From: Algoriphagus terrigena DSM 22685
Lineage (GTDB): Bacteria > Bacteroidota > Bacteroidia > Cytophagales > Cyclobacteriaceae
Assembly (NCBI RefSeq): GCF_000429445.1
Contig: NZ_AUBW01000032.1
Span: 1 to 41,168 of the forward strand
Direction: 5' to 3'
Length of the DNA: 41,168 bases
The notes under the pieces were generated by a model, which was given only the letters and a program-made list of their open reading frames with translations, was not told the DNA's origin and ran no database searches. Both the position numbers and the translations under genes were made by a program. Shown here one piece after another: positions 25,660 through 34,412 of the stretch. How positions within the stretch are numbered: the stretch's first letter is position 1; each line of letters begins with the position of its first letter.

Positions 25660-26133
25660 ATGAATAAGAACAAAACAACTGTTGTAGAAGCACAGATGCT
25701 TATCAGAAAACCTGCATCAATCGTCTTTGATGCATTTGTTGACCCTGCAATCACCACAAACTTCTGGTTTACAAAGTCCAGTGGACGGCTGGAGGCCGGA
25801 AAAACCGTCAAATGGGAATGGGAAATGCACCATGCAGAAACAACGGTCCTAGTGACAGACCTAATTCCGGACAGGAAGATATCCACTGAATGGGGGGACC
25901 CGATCACTAAAGTTGACTATGAATTTACACCCGTGTCAGAAAACTCGACCTATGTAGTCATTAAAAACTATGGGTACACAGAAACAGGTCCGGAATTAAT
26001 TCAAGTGGTGATGGAAAACACCGGCGGGTTCACCACCGTGTTAGACGGCTTAAAAGCATACCTGGAACACGACATTAAACTCAATCTCATCGGAGATAAA
26101 TTTCCAAAAGAAATAAAGGGTACTGAAGACTAA
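25660..26133 (+). CDS. SRPBCC-domain (AHSA1/polyketide-cyclase-like) protein
   Basis: A protein of 157 residues with the START/SRPBCC grip pattern: IRKPASIVFDAFVDPAITTN, WFTKSSGRLEAGKTVKWEWE and the C-terminal helix GGFTTVLDGLKAYLEHDIKL. Members bind lipids or aromatic ligands in a deep cavity; some are cyclases or Hsp90-activator-like. No catalytic residue can be assigned. It lies between the 4-TM gene and an NTF2-like gene. Confidence 0.85.
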   Translation: MNKNKTTVVEAQMLIRKPASIVFDAFVDPAITTNFWFTKSSGRLEAGKTVKWEWEMHHAETTVLVTDLIPDRKISTEWGDPITKVDYEFTPVSENSTYVVIKNYGYTETGPELIQVVMENTGGFTTVLDGLKAYLEHDIKLNLIGDKFPKEIKGTED

Positions 26134-26202
26134 TCTTTCATTTTGCACTAAAGATTCCCTCCTCCCCGAATCATGTCAACTGACGAAAAAAAATGAAAGC
26201 AA

Positions 26203-26580
26203 ATGAATGACACTGAGACCGTAATTTCGAATTACATCACGGCATACAACAACTTTGACGTCTCGACTATGGTGAGAGATTTTTCTGATGAAATCATTTT
26301 TGAGAATATCCAGGACGGCAAGATTACGATGAGTTTGCATGGAATTGAGGCATTCATTGAGCAGGCAGAAACCTCAAAGAATTACTTTTCAGTGAGAAAT
26401 CAGAAAATCACGGCGATCAATTGTGATGACAACAGGGTCGTTGTTGAAGTTGAATTCAAAGGTGTGTTAGCTATGGATTTTCCCAATGGAATGAATAAAG
26501 GACAAGAGATCAGAATGGTTGGGAAATCAATCTTTGAATTCAAGGACCAGAAAATAGTGAGACTAACCGACCTGAGCTGA
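26203..26580 (+). CDS. NTF2/SnoaL-like protein
   Basis: A protein of 125 residues with the SnoaL-like cone fold pattern: ISNYITAYNNFDVSTMVRDF, IEAFIEQAE and FEFKDQKIVRLTDLS at the C-terminus. Such proteins are steroid-isomerase- or cyclase-like, or only bind ligands. It lies 69 bp after the SRPBCC gene. No terminator was found in the following 180 bp. Confidence 0.82.
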   Translation: MNDTETVISNYITAYNNFDVSTMVRDFSDEIIFENIQDGKITMSLHGIEAFIEQAETSKNYFSVRNQKITAINCDDNRVVVEVEFKGVLAMDFPNGMNKGQEIRMVGKSIFEFKDQKIVRLTDLS

Positions 26581-26759
26581 GAATCCGCCGGCTCAGCGAT
26601 TTGGTCCTGGTCGATCAAAGAAATCGAAGGAATTACAAAAAGTGATCTCACCGGGAAAATCAACTAAAAATCGACGGGCGCTCTAAGTGCCGTCACACAG
26701 ATTTCGTGTAACTGAGTGCGATTGAACTTCATTCAAAACCGGCGCTCGGTACGCTGCTA

Positions 26760-27557
26760 CTAGCGGTTGATCAGCCTTGGCTCACCGGAAACCAGCGGCG
26801 GAGCCTCCTTTGATTCAACTGCATAAAAGTAGTGCACCAACAGAAGACAAATCCCTGTAAATGTCAAGGATTCGCCCAAGCCTATCCATTCATCTCCTCC
26901 CTTTTCGATTACGTGGTACAGGTGTAGAAGCAAGAACCATCCAAAGATCTGCAATGCGGAGAGCAAGGCTACAGCTTTCCGAAGATAGGGTATCAAAATA
27001 CCAATACTTGCCAATACCAGCGTCAAACCCGTTAAGTAGGCGAAAAACAGCCGATAAGGAATATAGTCCGGAACCATTTGGGAAACTAAATCGATGAAAC
27101 GAAAATGCGCCAAACCGCAAACTTGGAAATACATGCAGGTGATAATTATGCCGGCAAACAGGATTTTGTTCTGATACTTTTCATATCCCTTGTAAGTTCC
27201 AAGAAGCAAAAAGGCCGCTGATATAACCCAAATCGATTTAAATGAATTAATAGGATCTTGCCACAGGAGCAGGATATGGCGGAAGGTGGCAAATAGTAAG
27301 AACGTGGTCCCCAACGCCACCAATGACCCTATTCTTTGGAAATTGAAAACATACATAACGATACAAACAAGAAGTATCCCTCCCGAGATGTATCCCATTT
27401 CCGGAGTCCAGTCTGCAAAAAACTCAGGATAGAGCCTTGGCCTGGTCATGGCAAAATCACCTTTGAAAAAACTATAGATCGCATTGATTGCGATTCCACT
27501 GAAATAAAATACACTCCCTATTGTGAATGAATACTTGGCGAAAACTTGGCTCCTCAT
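26760..27557 (-). CDS. Multi-pass membrane protein, unknown function
   Basis: A protein of 265 residues with seven to eight hydrophobic helices. The segment PYRLFFAYLTGLTLVLASIGILIPYL resembles a DoxX-type helix pair, but I cannot assign a family. It lacks a signal peptide and ends in a short polar tail. It lies convergent to the NTF2-like gene. Its upstream region holds TACTTTTG on the minus strand (27759-27766), a perfect TAnnTTTG -7 box, with the palindrome 27789-27802 further upstream. The Crp-like regulator lies just beyond. Confidence 0.78.
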   Translation of the reverse strand: MRSQVFAKYSFTIGSVFYFSGIAINAIYSFFKGDFAMTRPRLYPEFFADWTPEMGYISGGILLVCIVMYVFNFQRIGSLVALGTTFLLFATFRHILLLWQDPINSFKSIWVISAAFLLLGTYKGYEKYQNKILFAGIIITCMYFQVCGLAHFRFIDLVSQMVPDYIPYRLFFAYLTGLTLVLASIGILIPYLRKAVALLSALQIFGWFLLLHLYHVIEKGGDEWIGLGESLTFTGICLLLVHYFYAVESKEAPPLVSGEPRLINR

Positions 27558-27788
27558 GGTTTAATCAATGACATCATTTGAGATATGGTAACTACCGGCA
27601 GACTATTTAAAAACGTAGACAGTGACAGGAAACCAGCAGGAGGAAATTCAACAGTCCTTATTTCGAGGTTGGATATCCTTAAAAAGCACCTTTTGCCCCC
27701 ACTCTTCTTAACTTCCGGAGATTGGAATGCCCGCGTGTTTTGAATAAATCTATTCAGACAAAAGTATGGGACCGGAATGAATCAAATA

Positions 27789-27802
27789 TTGGTGTAGACC
27801 AA
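27789..27802. promoter_or_regulatory. Palindrome TTGGTGTAGACCAA, partner of the site at 24188
   Basis: A 14-bp inverted repeat, one base from the perfect palindrome upstream of the alpha/beta hydrolase. It lies 22 bp upstream of a perfect -7 box on the minus strand, just after the stop codon of the Crp-like gene. Inferred regulator site; the Crp-like protein is the nearest candidate. Confidence 0.45.
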
Positions 27803-27804
27803 CA

Positions 27805-28371
27805 TCATATGGGTACACTGTTAAACAACTTGCTAAAATTGGTGGGGTCTATCCCTAAATAAGAGCTGATATACTTATGAGGGACCATGTGGAGCAGTTG
27901 CGGATTCTTTTGACAGAAATTCTTGTACCGTTCCTGGATCGTCATGGCCCTTAACTCGATATGAAGATCAATCATGCTTGAAAACATGGCTTCTGTCATT
28001 CTTCTGAAAAGCCTTTCGATTTGTTGTGACTGATCAATAATATTCTGGAGGTCATCAAAGGTGATGTACTCAAACTCACTGTCTGTCAAACAGGTTAAAT
28101 AATATTTGGAAGGGACCTGAAAAGAAAATGACTCCGCGATTCCGCAGAGAAGAGGGAAATAAGTAAAACCCAGTGTATAGATTTTATCGCCGTCATCAAA
28201 ATACGACATCTGGACTCCGCTTTTCACAAAATAAAGTTCCCGTTGGACCTGTCCGGGAACGATTATGTTGTCACCTTTCTTGAACGACCTCAATTTAAAA
28301 CAGTCGCTCAATAGACGGTAGTCCTCTTCTTTTACATCGTGAAATTGTTGGAAAAACTTATAACGCTCCAT
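27805..28371 (-). CDS. Crp/Fnr-family transcriptional regulator
   Basis: A protein of 188 residues. The N-terminal cyclic-nucleotide-binding-like barrel (~20-115, FKKGDNIIVPGQVQRELYFV) lacks the full cAMP-binding RxA signature. A long dimer helix follows, then a short C-terminal helix-turn-helix (HKYISSYLGIDPTNFSKLF). Bacteroidota have many such Crp-like proteins whose ligand is unknown. The protein ends abruptly after the recognition helix, so it may be slightly short, but the stop is followed at once by the palindrome and promoter of the next gene. Upstream it is separated from a hypothetical small gene by 41 bp. Confidence 0.87.
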   Translation of the reverse strand: MERYKFFQQFHDVKEEDYRLLSDCFKLRSFKKGDNIIVPGQVQRELYFVKSGVQMSYFDDGDKIYTLGFTYFPLLCGIAESFSFQVPSKYYLTCLTDSEFEYITFDDLQNIIDQSQQIERLFRRMTEAMFSSMIDLHIELRAMTIQERYKNFCQKNPQLLHMVPHKYISSYLGIDPTNFSKLFNSVPI

Positions 28372-28412
28372 AAAAATTACTTTGCCTTTGACTTCATTAA
28401 ATGTAGAAAAAT

Positions 28413-28706
28413 CTAACGGGTCAGGTCATATGCTGGTTTCGACTTCGAGTACGGAGACAATTTATGATCCTTCGGAGTCCAGAAACCATTCACTTCATAT
28501 CGCATCAATTGGCAAATAACGCGGCATCGATAGGTATCGATGGAGATGCAGGATAACGGAGATTCTTCTTGATTGATTAGGATTGCTTCGGGATCGTTGA
28601 TTTTGAAAATAATCGAATAGTTCGTTTGATCCCTCGCAATGACGATCGAATTGAGAACTCTACTTTCCCCAACAGTCAGATCAGCCCGCCGGGATCCCAT
28701 AAACAA
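28413..28706 (-). CDS. Hypothetical protein
   Basis: An open frame of 97 codons with protein-like composition (alternating hydrophobic strands such as SRVLNSIVIARDQTNYSIIF, then two Cys in RCRVICQLMRYEVNGFW). I recognise no family. The start is uncertain. It is in line with the Crp-like gene 41 bp downstream and divergent from topB. It could be a real small beta-rich protein or a decayed gene. Confidence 0.45.
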   Translation of the reverse strand: MFMGSRRADLTVGESRVLNSIVIARDQTNYSIIFKINDPEAILINQEESPLSCISIDTYRCRVICQLMRYEVNGFWTPKDHKLSPYSKSKPAYDLTR

Positions 28707-28805
28707 TATCTATCCCTTTGGGTCACAGCGTTTCATTCATTTCTTATTGGCTGATGGCTCCGGCAGTCTGGTGGGCTTAGGCTATTTTAAGTAGTTTCGC
28801 ATCAG

Positions 28806-31124
28806 ATGAAAGTTTGTATTGCCGAAAAACCGAGCGTCGCCCGTGAAATCGCATCCGTTCTTGGAGCGAATTCTAAGCATGATGGGTATTTCGAAGGAAA
28901 TGGATATATCGTAACCTACACTTTTGGTCACTTTTGCACCCTGTTTGAGCCAAATGACTACGACCCTTTTTGGAAGAGCTGGAGTCTCAGTCACCTGCCC
29001 ATGCTGCCCGAAAAGTTCAAAACCAAGGTGGTGGACAATGCCGGGATACAGAAGCAATTTAACATCGTAAAAAAACTGTTTGAAACAGCCACACTAGTGA
29101 TCAACTGTGGTGATGCCGGCCAGGAGGGTGAGCTGATTCAGCGATGGGTCATCGAACAGGCTGAGTACAAAGGAGAAGTCAAAAGATTATGGATCTCTTC
29201 CCTGACCACTGAAGCCATCAAAGAAGGTTTCGAAAAACTACAAAATTCTTCCAAGTACGACAATCTATACTACGCCGGATACTCCAGGGCCATTGGCGAC
29301 TGGCTGCTAGGTATGAATGCCACCCGTCTCTATACCGTCAAGTATGGTGGATACAAGCAGGTATTGTCAGTAGGCAGAGTCCAGACGCCTACCCTGGCGA
29401 TGATTGTGAACCGGTTTAAGGAGGTTCAAAATTTCCAGCCCCAACCCTATTGGGAATTACAAACCGTCTATCGGGAGACCACCTTTAACTACGAAGAAGG
29501 GAAATTCCTAAAGAAAGAAGACGGTGAGGCTTTTGCCAACCAAGTGAAAGCGCATGATTTTGAGGTGGTCTCCGTTGAAAAGAAAACAGGAAAGGAATCG
29601 CCTCCTAAGCTTTTTGACCTGACAGGCTTGCAGGTGTATTGTAATACCAAGTTTGGGCTCTCCGCCGATGAGACGCTCAAGATTGCCCAGCAGCTATACG
29701 AACAAAAGGTAATCACCTACCCGAGGGTGGACACCACTTTTTTACCGAATGACATCTATCCCAAAGCGACCGGGATACTGGAGAAACTCAGCCAGTATGA
29801 GGACTTGACTCGCCCTATCTTGGGCAAGAAATTAAAAAAGTCCGCGAAGGTTTTTGATGACAAAAAAGTAACCGATCACCATGCCATCATTCCCACCGGG
29901 GTACAGGCAAGTTTACATGGGAATCACCTCCGGGTATTTGATATTATCGCCAGGCGATTTATCGCGGTTTTCTATGAGGACTGCTCGGTAGCAAATACCA
30001 TTGTGTTGGGAAAGGTGGATACCGTCCCGTTCAAAACAACCGGAAAAGTCATCTTGGGAAAAGGATGGCGGGTGGTTTTTGAGGCGGTAGAAAAAGAAAA
30101 AAAGGAGAAAGATGAGCTTCCTATCTTCATAAAAGGAGAAAAAGGGCCGCATGAGCCTTCCTTTCTCCAGAAAGAAACCAGTCCTCCAAAATACTATACC
30201 GAAGCAACCCTGCTGCGCGCCATGGAAACTGCCGGTAAACAGGTGGACGACGAGGAGATGCGCGAACTGATGAAAGAAAACGGCATTGGCCGTCCTTCTA
30301 CCCGGGCAAGTATCATTGAGACGCTTTTTAAAAGACAATACATCGAACGGAACAAAAAGCTGATTTTGCCGACAGAAACCGGGATTCAGTTGATCGATAT
30401 CATCAGTAATGACCTGCTGACCTCTGCAGAGCTGACTGGCCAATGGGAAAAGCAATTGCGGGAGATAGAAAAAGGGAATTACCATGCAGGCTCATTTGTG
30501 AAAAATATGAAGCTCATGGTGGAGCGGTTGGTATATGATGTAATCAGAGAGCAAAGCCGAACCCTCATCTCCCCTCCCTCCGAAATCAAGGTTGCTGAAA
30601 AGACCAAGACTCCGGAAAAAGAAAAAACAGCAACAACCGTGGTGGGATACGCTTGCCCTAAGTGCAAGGAAGGCTCGCTGCTAAAAGGAAGATCCAGCTA
30701 TGGATGCAGCGCTTATAAAACCGGATGCAACTTTTTGCTTCCTTACACTTTCGAAGGAAAGAAAATCTCAGACAATCAGTATTTGCGACTACTTCAAAAG
30801 GGTTCTACCGTCAACTTAAAGGGATTTAAAACCCCGACAGGAGACAAAGAAGGATTGCTTCGCTTTGATGAGCAGTTGCAACTGGTATTGGAAGAAAAGA
30901 AGGAAGCAAGGCCGCAGGAATCTAACACTACTACTCCAGTCATTCCCTGTCCGCTGTGCAAGAAAGGCACCATCATCAAAGGAAAAACAGCTTTTGGGTG
31001 CAGCGCTTACAAGGAAGGATGTGGTTTTAGATATTCCTTTGACACCCTTCGGAAAAAAGCAAACCAGAGGCCGTTAACCAAAGAGCTGGTGATATCGATT
31101 TTGACTGAGAGTGTGGCTATTTAA
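28806..31124 (+). CDS. topB: DNA topoisomerase III (type IA) with two C-terminal zinc-ribbon repeats
   Basis: A protein of 772 residues. The TOPRIM domain starts MKVCIAEKPSVAREIA (E7), and its acidic motif is GDAGQEGE with D103, G105 and E107. Type IA enzymes normally have D-x-D-x-E there, so the central Asp is replaced by Gly. The catalytic tyrosine is Y305 in ITYPRVDTTFLP. GIGRPSTRASIIETL is the conserved type IA segment. The C-terminus carries two similar Cys4 modules (CPKCKEG...GCSAYKTGC near 616 and CPLCKKG...GCSAYKEGC near 715) that bind single-stranded DNA. It relaxes negative supercoils and decatenates replication or recombination intermediates. Similar GDAGQEGE enzymes occur on Bacteroidota mobile elements, to my knowledge, so it may be an accessory copy. 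Confidence 0.95.
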   Translation: MKVCIAEKPSVAREIASVLGANSKHDGYFEGNGYIVTYTFGHFCTLFEPNDYDPFWKSWSLSHLPMLPEKFKTKVVDNAGIQKQFNIVKKLFETATLVINCGDAGQEGELIQRWVIEQAEYKGEVKRLWISSLTTEAIKEGFEKLQNSSKYDNLYYAGYSRAIGDWLLGMNATRLYTVKYGGYKQVLSVGRVQTPTLAMIVNRFKEVQNFQPQPYWELQTVYRETTFNYEEGKFLKKEDGEAFANQVKAHDFEVVSVEKKTGKESPPKLFDLTGLQVYCNTKFGLSADETLKIAQQLYEQKVITYPRVDTTFLPNDIYPKATGILEKLSQYEDLTRPILGKKLKKSAKVFDDKKVTDHHAIIPTGVQASLHGNHLRVFDIIARRFIAVFYEDCSVANTIVLGKVDTVPFKTTGKVILGKGWRVVFEAVEKEKKEKDELPIFIKGEKGPHEPSFLQKETSPPKYYTEATLLRAMETAGKQVDDEEMRELMKENGIGRPSTRASIIETLFKRQYIERNKKLILPTETGIQLIDIISNDLLTSAELTGQWEKQLREIEKGNYHAGSFVKNMKLMVERLVYDVIREQSRTLISPPSEIKVAEKTKTPEKEKTATTVVGYACPKCKEGSLLKGRSSYGCSAYKTGCNFLLPYTFEGKKISDNQYLRLLQKGSTVNLKGFKTPTGDKEGLLRFDEQLQLVLEEKKEARPQESNTTTPVIPCPLCKKGTIIKGKTAFGCSAYKEGCGFRYSFDTLRKKANQRPLTKELVISILTESVAI

Positions 31125-31270
31125 CCCCCAGCAATTCTACTGCTACCACAAACCGCTTTAAATCAGTCGCTACACTTCACTTTTCAATCTATCCTGTTGT
31201 CAGTACACTTACTAAATCCTCTCTGGCTTAATCTTCTCATTTCTGATTATCGACTTCAAACAAACCCTGA

Positions 31271-31453
31271 GCTCCATTTGGAAGCCCCTACCAAGCCGGA
31301 AAACTGGGAGAGATCAGTGAGGGAGCCTATGCTGACCTGATCCTGGTAGATGGCAACCCACTGGAAAATCTCAGTCTGATCGAAGATCCGGAGACCCATT
31401 TCAAGGTAATCATGAAAGACGGGGTAGTCTATAAGAATACGCTATTGGACTAG
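31271..31453 (+). pseudogene. Amidohydrolase C-terminal remnant
   Basis: The frame ending at the TAG 31451-31453 reads PYQAGKLGEISEGAYADLIL, then VDGNPLENL and VIMKDGVVYKN. This is the typical C-terminus of imidazolonepropionase-like metal-dependent amidohydrolases (GKLGxIxEGAYADLLLVDGNP, VIMKDG). An in-frame TGA precedes position 31271, and no metal-binding HxH or other core sequence exists between topB and this point. Only the last ~60 residues survive. It is probably the leftover of a deletion that joined topB to this tail. Confidence 0.75.
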
Positions 31454-31463
31454 ACTTTGGAAA

Positions 31464-31490
31464 ATGGGGACCAAATTCATTTGGCCCCAT
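31464..31490. terminator. Stem-loop after the amidohydrolase remnant
   Basis: ATGGGGACCAAAT and ATTTGGCCCCAT pair with one bulged base around a TC loop, 10 bp after the relic's stop codon. There is no clear T-run, so it is a terminator-like hairpin at best. Confidence 0.4.
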
Positions 31491-31643
31491 TGATTGGGTG
31501 TATCATGTCGGTGCCACTTCTTGTTACAAAGACACGCTTCAGGATTTTGCTTTAACGATTACCAGGGAAAAAGCCCGAATGGCTGTATTTCTTGTAGGAT
31601 TAGACGTGATTCGCCGTTTGCAGTATCTGAAGGTTTTATCATG

Positions 31644-31850
31644 TCAATTGAAAACGTAGGTCCGTAGTAAATAACCTCCAATCAAGCCAATTGGTATGCC
31701 CAGAAGAGCATTGATCAAAGCCATCCGAGATTTCCCCGGAAATCGGGTTCTATATCGATAACTCAGATAAAACCCTATTGGAGGCAATGCATTGGAGAGT
31801 ATCGTAAGACCAATGGGCAATTTGTCATTTCTTGTGATTTGCTTGTTCAT
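31644..31850 (-). CDS. Small two-helix membrane protein
   Basis: A protein of 68 residues with two hydrophobic segments (LPIGLTILSNALPPIGFYLSY and ALINALLGIPIGLIGGYLL) separated by a basic loop (RYRTRFPGKSR). I do not recognise a family. The longer frame to 31937 overlaps the SDR stop and has no protein character, so the ATG at 31850 is chosen. It lies 76 bp after the SDR gene on the same strand and may be co-transcribed with it. Confidence 0.6.
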   Translation of the reverse strand: MNKQITRNDKLPIGLTILSNALPPIGFYLSYRYRTRFPGKSRMALINALLGIPIGLIGGYLLRTYVFN

Positions 31851-31926
31851 TTGCGTGGAATGGTGAATTAGCCTGATTGAATGAGAATGCAATTGGGGAT
31901 TAGATAGGCGATGCAAAAAGCCGATC

Positions 31927-32853
31927 TTAAAACTCAACTTTTGCCAGCTTTTTAGATACTTCCCATAGTTGCAGAGATACTTTTAAGTCGCTTGCCTGAG
32001 CCGGAATTTTGGCGACAGAAGGAAATCCCCGGGTTTCCTGCATTTTGTCCGGGCCATAATACCTGCCTCCTTTAGCCTCCGGGGAGGTGGCAGCATATAA
32101 TGTCGGCAAGGCTCCTTGGGAAGTGGGTTGGAACAAAAAAGGAAAAAAAGTTCTCATGATGCCCGGCCCACTCCACCGCCCTGCGCCGGTGATCAGCAGA
32201 TTGGTACGTGAGACCCCGGGATGAGCCGCAATGCTTGTGATTCCCCAACCGTGTTTTTCACTCTGCCGCTGGAGTTCCAAAGCAAACATCAAGTTGGCGA
32301 GTTTTGCCTGGCCATAGGCCTTCATCGGGGTGTAGGAGGCTTTTGACTGAAGGTCATCAAAGTTGATTTGCCCTTCACGGTTGGCTACGCTTGAGACTGT
32401 CACAACGCGGGCATCCGGAGATTTGCGCAGCAAAGGAAGTAGCTGCGCTGTCAAGGCAACATGACCGATATGGTTGGTCCCAAACTGCAGCTCAAAGCCA
32501 TCAGCTGTCTCAAGGCGCTTTGGCGGGGTCATCACGCCTGCGTTATTGATCAGGAGATCGATGGGTCGGCCTTTTGCAGTCATTTTTGAAGCAAAGGCTT
32601 TGATGGAAGACAGGTCTGCCAGATCTATTTTTTCAAAGCTCAACTTTGCCTTTGGATTGATATCCCGGATCCTGATGATAGATTCGGCCCCTTTTTGGGG
32701 ATTACGGCCCATGATGATCACGCTCCATCCTGCGGATGATAAGGCCAGCGCATCCTCGTATCCGATGCCTTCCGTACTGCCTGTGATTACAGCGAGGCCT
32801 TCAGTCCTTTGAGGGATATCTGCAGCTGTCCATTTTTTGATTTTGCTTTTCAT
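31927..32853 (-). CDS. SDR-family oxidoreductase (retinol-dehydrogenase/protochlorophyllide-reductase-like)
   Basis: A short-chain dehydrogenase of 308 residues with TGSTEGIG at 24-31, R50 after strand 2 (favouring NADPH), NNAG at 103-106, Ser154/155 and Y180-x3-K184 (YGQAK). The insertion FDDLQSKASYTPMKAY before the catalytic Tyr and the AHPGVSRTNL segment are typical of the WWOX/RDH-like branch. Substrate unknown. The start at 32853 (MKSKIKKW) is used instead of 32877 because the promoter -7-like box lies at 32875-32882. It is driven by a promoter with paired AraC-type half-sites, shared with the TonB receptor operon upstream of araC. Confidence 0.9.
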   Translation of the reverse strand: MKSKIKKWTAADIPQRTEGLAVITGSTEGIGYEDALALSSAGWSVIIMGRNPQKGAESIIRIRDINPKAKLSFEKIDLADLSSIKAFASKMTAKGRPIDLLINNAGVMTPPKRLETADGFELQFGTNHIGHVALTAQLLPLLRKSPDARVVTVSSVANREGQINFDDLQSKASYTPMKAYGQAKLANLMFALELQRQSEKHGWGITSIAAHPGVSRTNLLITGAGRWSGPGIMRTFFPFLFQPTSQGALPTLYAATSPEAKGGRYYGPDKMQETRGFPSVAKIPAQASDLKVSLQLWEVSKKLAKVEF

Positions 32854-32874
32854 TTGCTCTGCTTTTTGATGAAG

Positions 32875-32934
32875 CAAAGTTGCGGTACCTTCAAAAAACA
32901 GATGTAGCCAAAACGCCTTTCGTTGTAGTCAAAA
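32875..32934 (-). promoter_or_regulatory. AraC-type promoter of the SDR gene (two half-sites 21 bp apart)
   Basis: On the plus-strand text the half-sites are TGTAGCCAAAA (32903-32913) and TGTAGTCAAAA (32924-32934), exactly 21 bp apart. CAACTTTG on the minus strand (32875-32882) is a -7-like box, 20 bp from the nearer half-site. The same arrangement with identical spacings occurs at 36882-36941. Two direct half-sites on a 21-bp period are the normal footprint of an AraC-family activator, and the araC gene lies between the two promoters. Confidence 0.65.
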
Positions 32935-33097
32935 AATGGTAGTAGGCTAAGTTTTCCAACCCTCTGCCAAGGGCAAAGATGATCTTCCTCGGCTACGAAT
33001 CTTCAGCCGCTCATGCTGTTGTACTTGTGATTAACTAAGATGGATTGCTGTACAAGGTGGCCACTCCATTCAAAAATTATATGGAAGTGAAAAGATT

Positions 33098-34006
33098 TCA
33101 GTTAAACGATTGCCTGAATTCCAATGGAGATACCTTGGTTTTTGCTTTGAACAGTTTGCTGAAAGACTGCGGATGCTCAAAACCCAGGTCATAGGCTATC
33201 TCGCTTACGGTCAATTGTGAGGTTGACAGTTTTTCCTTTGCCTTTTCGATCAGCTTCTCATGGATATGCTGCTGGGCCGTCTGTCCGGTCAGTGATTTGA
33301 GCAGACTGCTAAGATAACTGGACGACACATTCAACTCATCTGAAAGGAATTGTACCGAAGGAAGTCCCCGTGACACCAGATCATCCCCATTGAAATAATT
33401 GGTCAGCACCTCCTCCATTTCATCAAGGAGCTGATGGCTGGCTTTCTTTCGGGTGATAAACTGCCGGTTGTAAAAACGCTCGGCATAACTCAACAGCGTC
33501 TCAAGATGTGCGACGATGATCCCCTGACTGAATCCGTCGATATTCGAATCGTATTCCTGCCTGATCTTTTCAATGATATCGTTGATGATAAGTTCTTCCT
33601 TTTCAGAGAGGAAAAGTGCCTCGTTTGAGGCATAGCCAAAGAAGTCGTATTGCTTGATTTTTTTGGCCAGCGGAGTGTTCCACAACAGATCCGGATGAAA
33701 GAAAAGCATCCAACCCCGAAGCCCTGCAGGCCTCCCCCCTTCCTCTCCTCGTAGTAGCTGCCCGGGAGACATAAACGCCATCAGTCCTTCATCGAAATCA
33801 TATTTTTGCTGTCCGTAGAGCAAGTTGTCACAGCCTCTTTTGATCGATATGGCGTAGAAGTCAAAGATTACCGCATGCACATCGGCATGATCTTTAAATT
33901 GGGAGACGTCCACCAAACTGATCAAGGGATGCTTTGGCATATCCAAGCCAATCAAGCGGTGGCCTTCTGTAATGGTCTTTATCCTGTAAGGTGCGGTGTT
34001 TTTCAT
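33098..34006 (-). CDS. AraC-family transcriptional regulator
   Basis: A protein of 302 residues. The N-terminal ~170 residues form a cupin-like sensor (GLMAFMSPGQLL, GLRGWMLFFHPDLLW). The C-terminal ~100 residues form the double helix-turn-helix: SVQFLSDELNVSSSYLSSLL for the first and EIAYDLGFEHPQSFSKLFK for the second. It is the third gene of the minus-strand run TonB receptor, 4-TM protein, AraC (12 bp after the 4-TM gene). Paired half-sites upstream of both the TonB receptor and the downstream SDR indicate positive autoregulation and a small regulon. The ligand is unknown. Confidence 0.93.
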   Translation of the reverse strand: MKNTAPYRIKTITEGHRLIGLDMPKHPLISLVDVSQFKDHADVHAVIFDFYAISIKRGCDNLLYGQQKYDFDEGLMAFMSPGQLLRGEEGGRPAGLRGWMLFFHPDLLWNTPLAKKIKQYDFFGYASNEALFLSEKEELIINDIIEKIRQEYDSNIDGFSQGIIVAHLETLLSYAERFYNRQFITRKKASHQLLDEMEEVLTNYFNGDDLVSRGLPSVQFLSDELNVSSSYLSSLLKSLTGQTAQQHIHEKLIEKAKEKLSTSQLTVSEIAYDLGFEHPQSFSKLFKAKTKVSPLEFRQSFN

Positions 34007-34018
34007 CGGTGGTTTTTT

Positions 34019-34363
34019 TCAGGATTTAAACGGATACTTCAGCCAGATCATGAGCAACGGCATGGCCAGGAAGGGGATTTCGAACAAGGCCATTTTATAG
34101 TTTCCTGCATTGAGCGAAAGCGCCATGATCAGCACGATGACGACGGCATGAAGGATGTTGCTCAAAAGGAACGTTTGCGGAAAGAACAGCATCAGGCCAA
34201 TCAGGATCGAAAAGACCCCGAAGTATGGCATCACGCTTTTGGTAATTCCCAAGTCCGCCATCATCTGGGCCTGTTGGGCATTGGCAGGTTGAAAGGCATC
34301 CCATCCATGTTTGAGGCTCAGGAATGCAGAGATCACTAAGAGTATTATGCTGAGGATTTTCAT
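34019..34363 (-). CDS. Small DoxX-like four-helix membrane protein
   Basis: A protein of 114 residues with four hydrophobic helices (about 2-18, 48-66, 68-86, 92-108). SLKHGWDAF follows helix 1, and a loop rich in Gln/Ala/Met precedes YFGVFSILIGLMLFF, similar to DoxX-superfamily proteins. Function unknown. It is sandwiched in an operon between the TonB receptor (49 bp upstream) and araC (12 bp downstream), so it may act with the receptor or as an accessory sensor. Confidence 0.72.
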   Translation of the reverse strand: MKILSIILLVISAFLSLKHGWDAFQPANAQQAQMMADLGITKSVMPYFGVFSILIGLMLFFPQTFLLSNILHAVVIVLIMALSLNAGNYKMALFEIPFLAMPLLMIWLKYPFKS

Positions 34364-34412
34364 ATCTAAATGTGTGGGCTAGTGAATATAATTCTGATAG
34401 GTACTGATTGTC

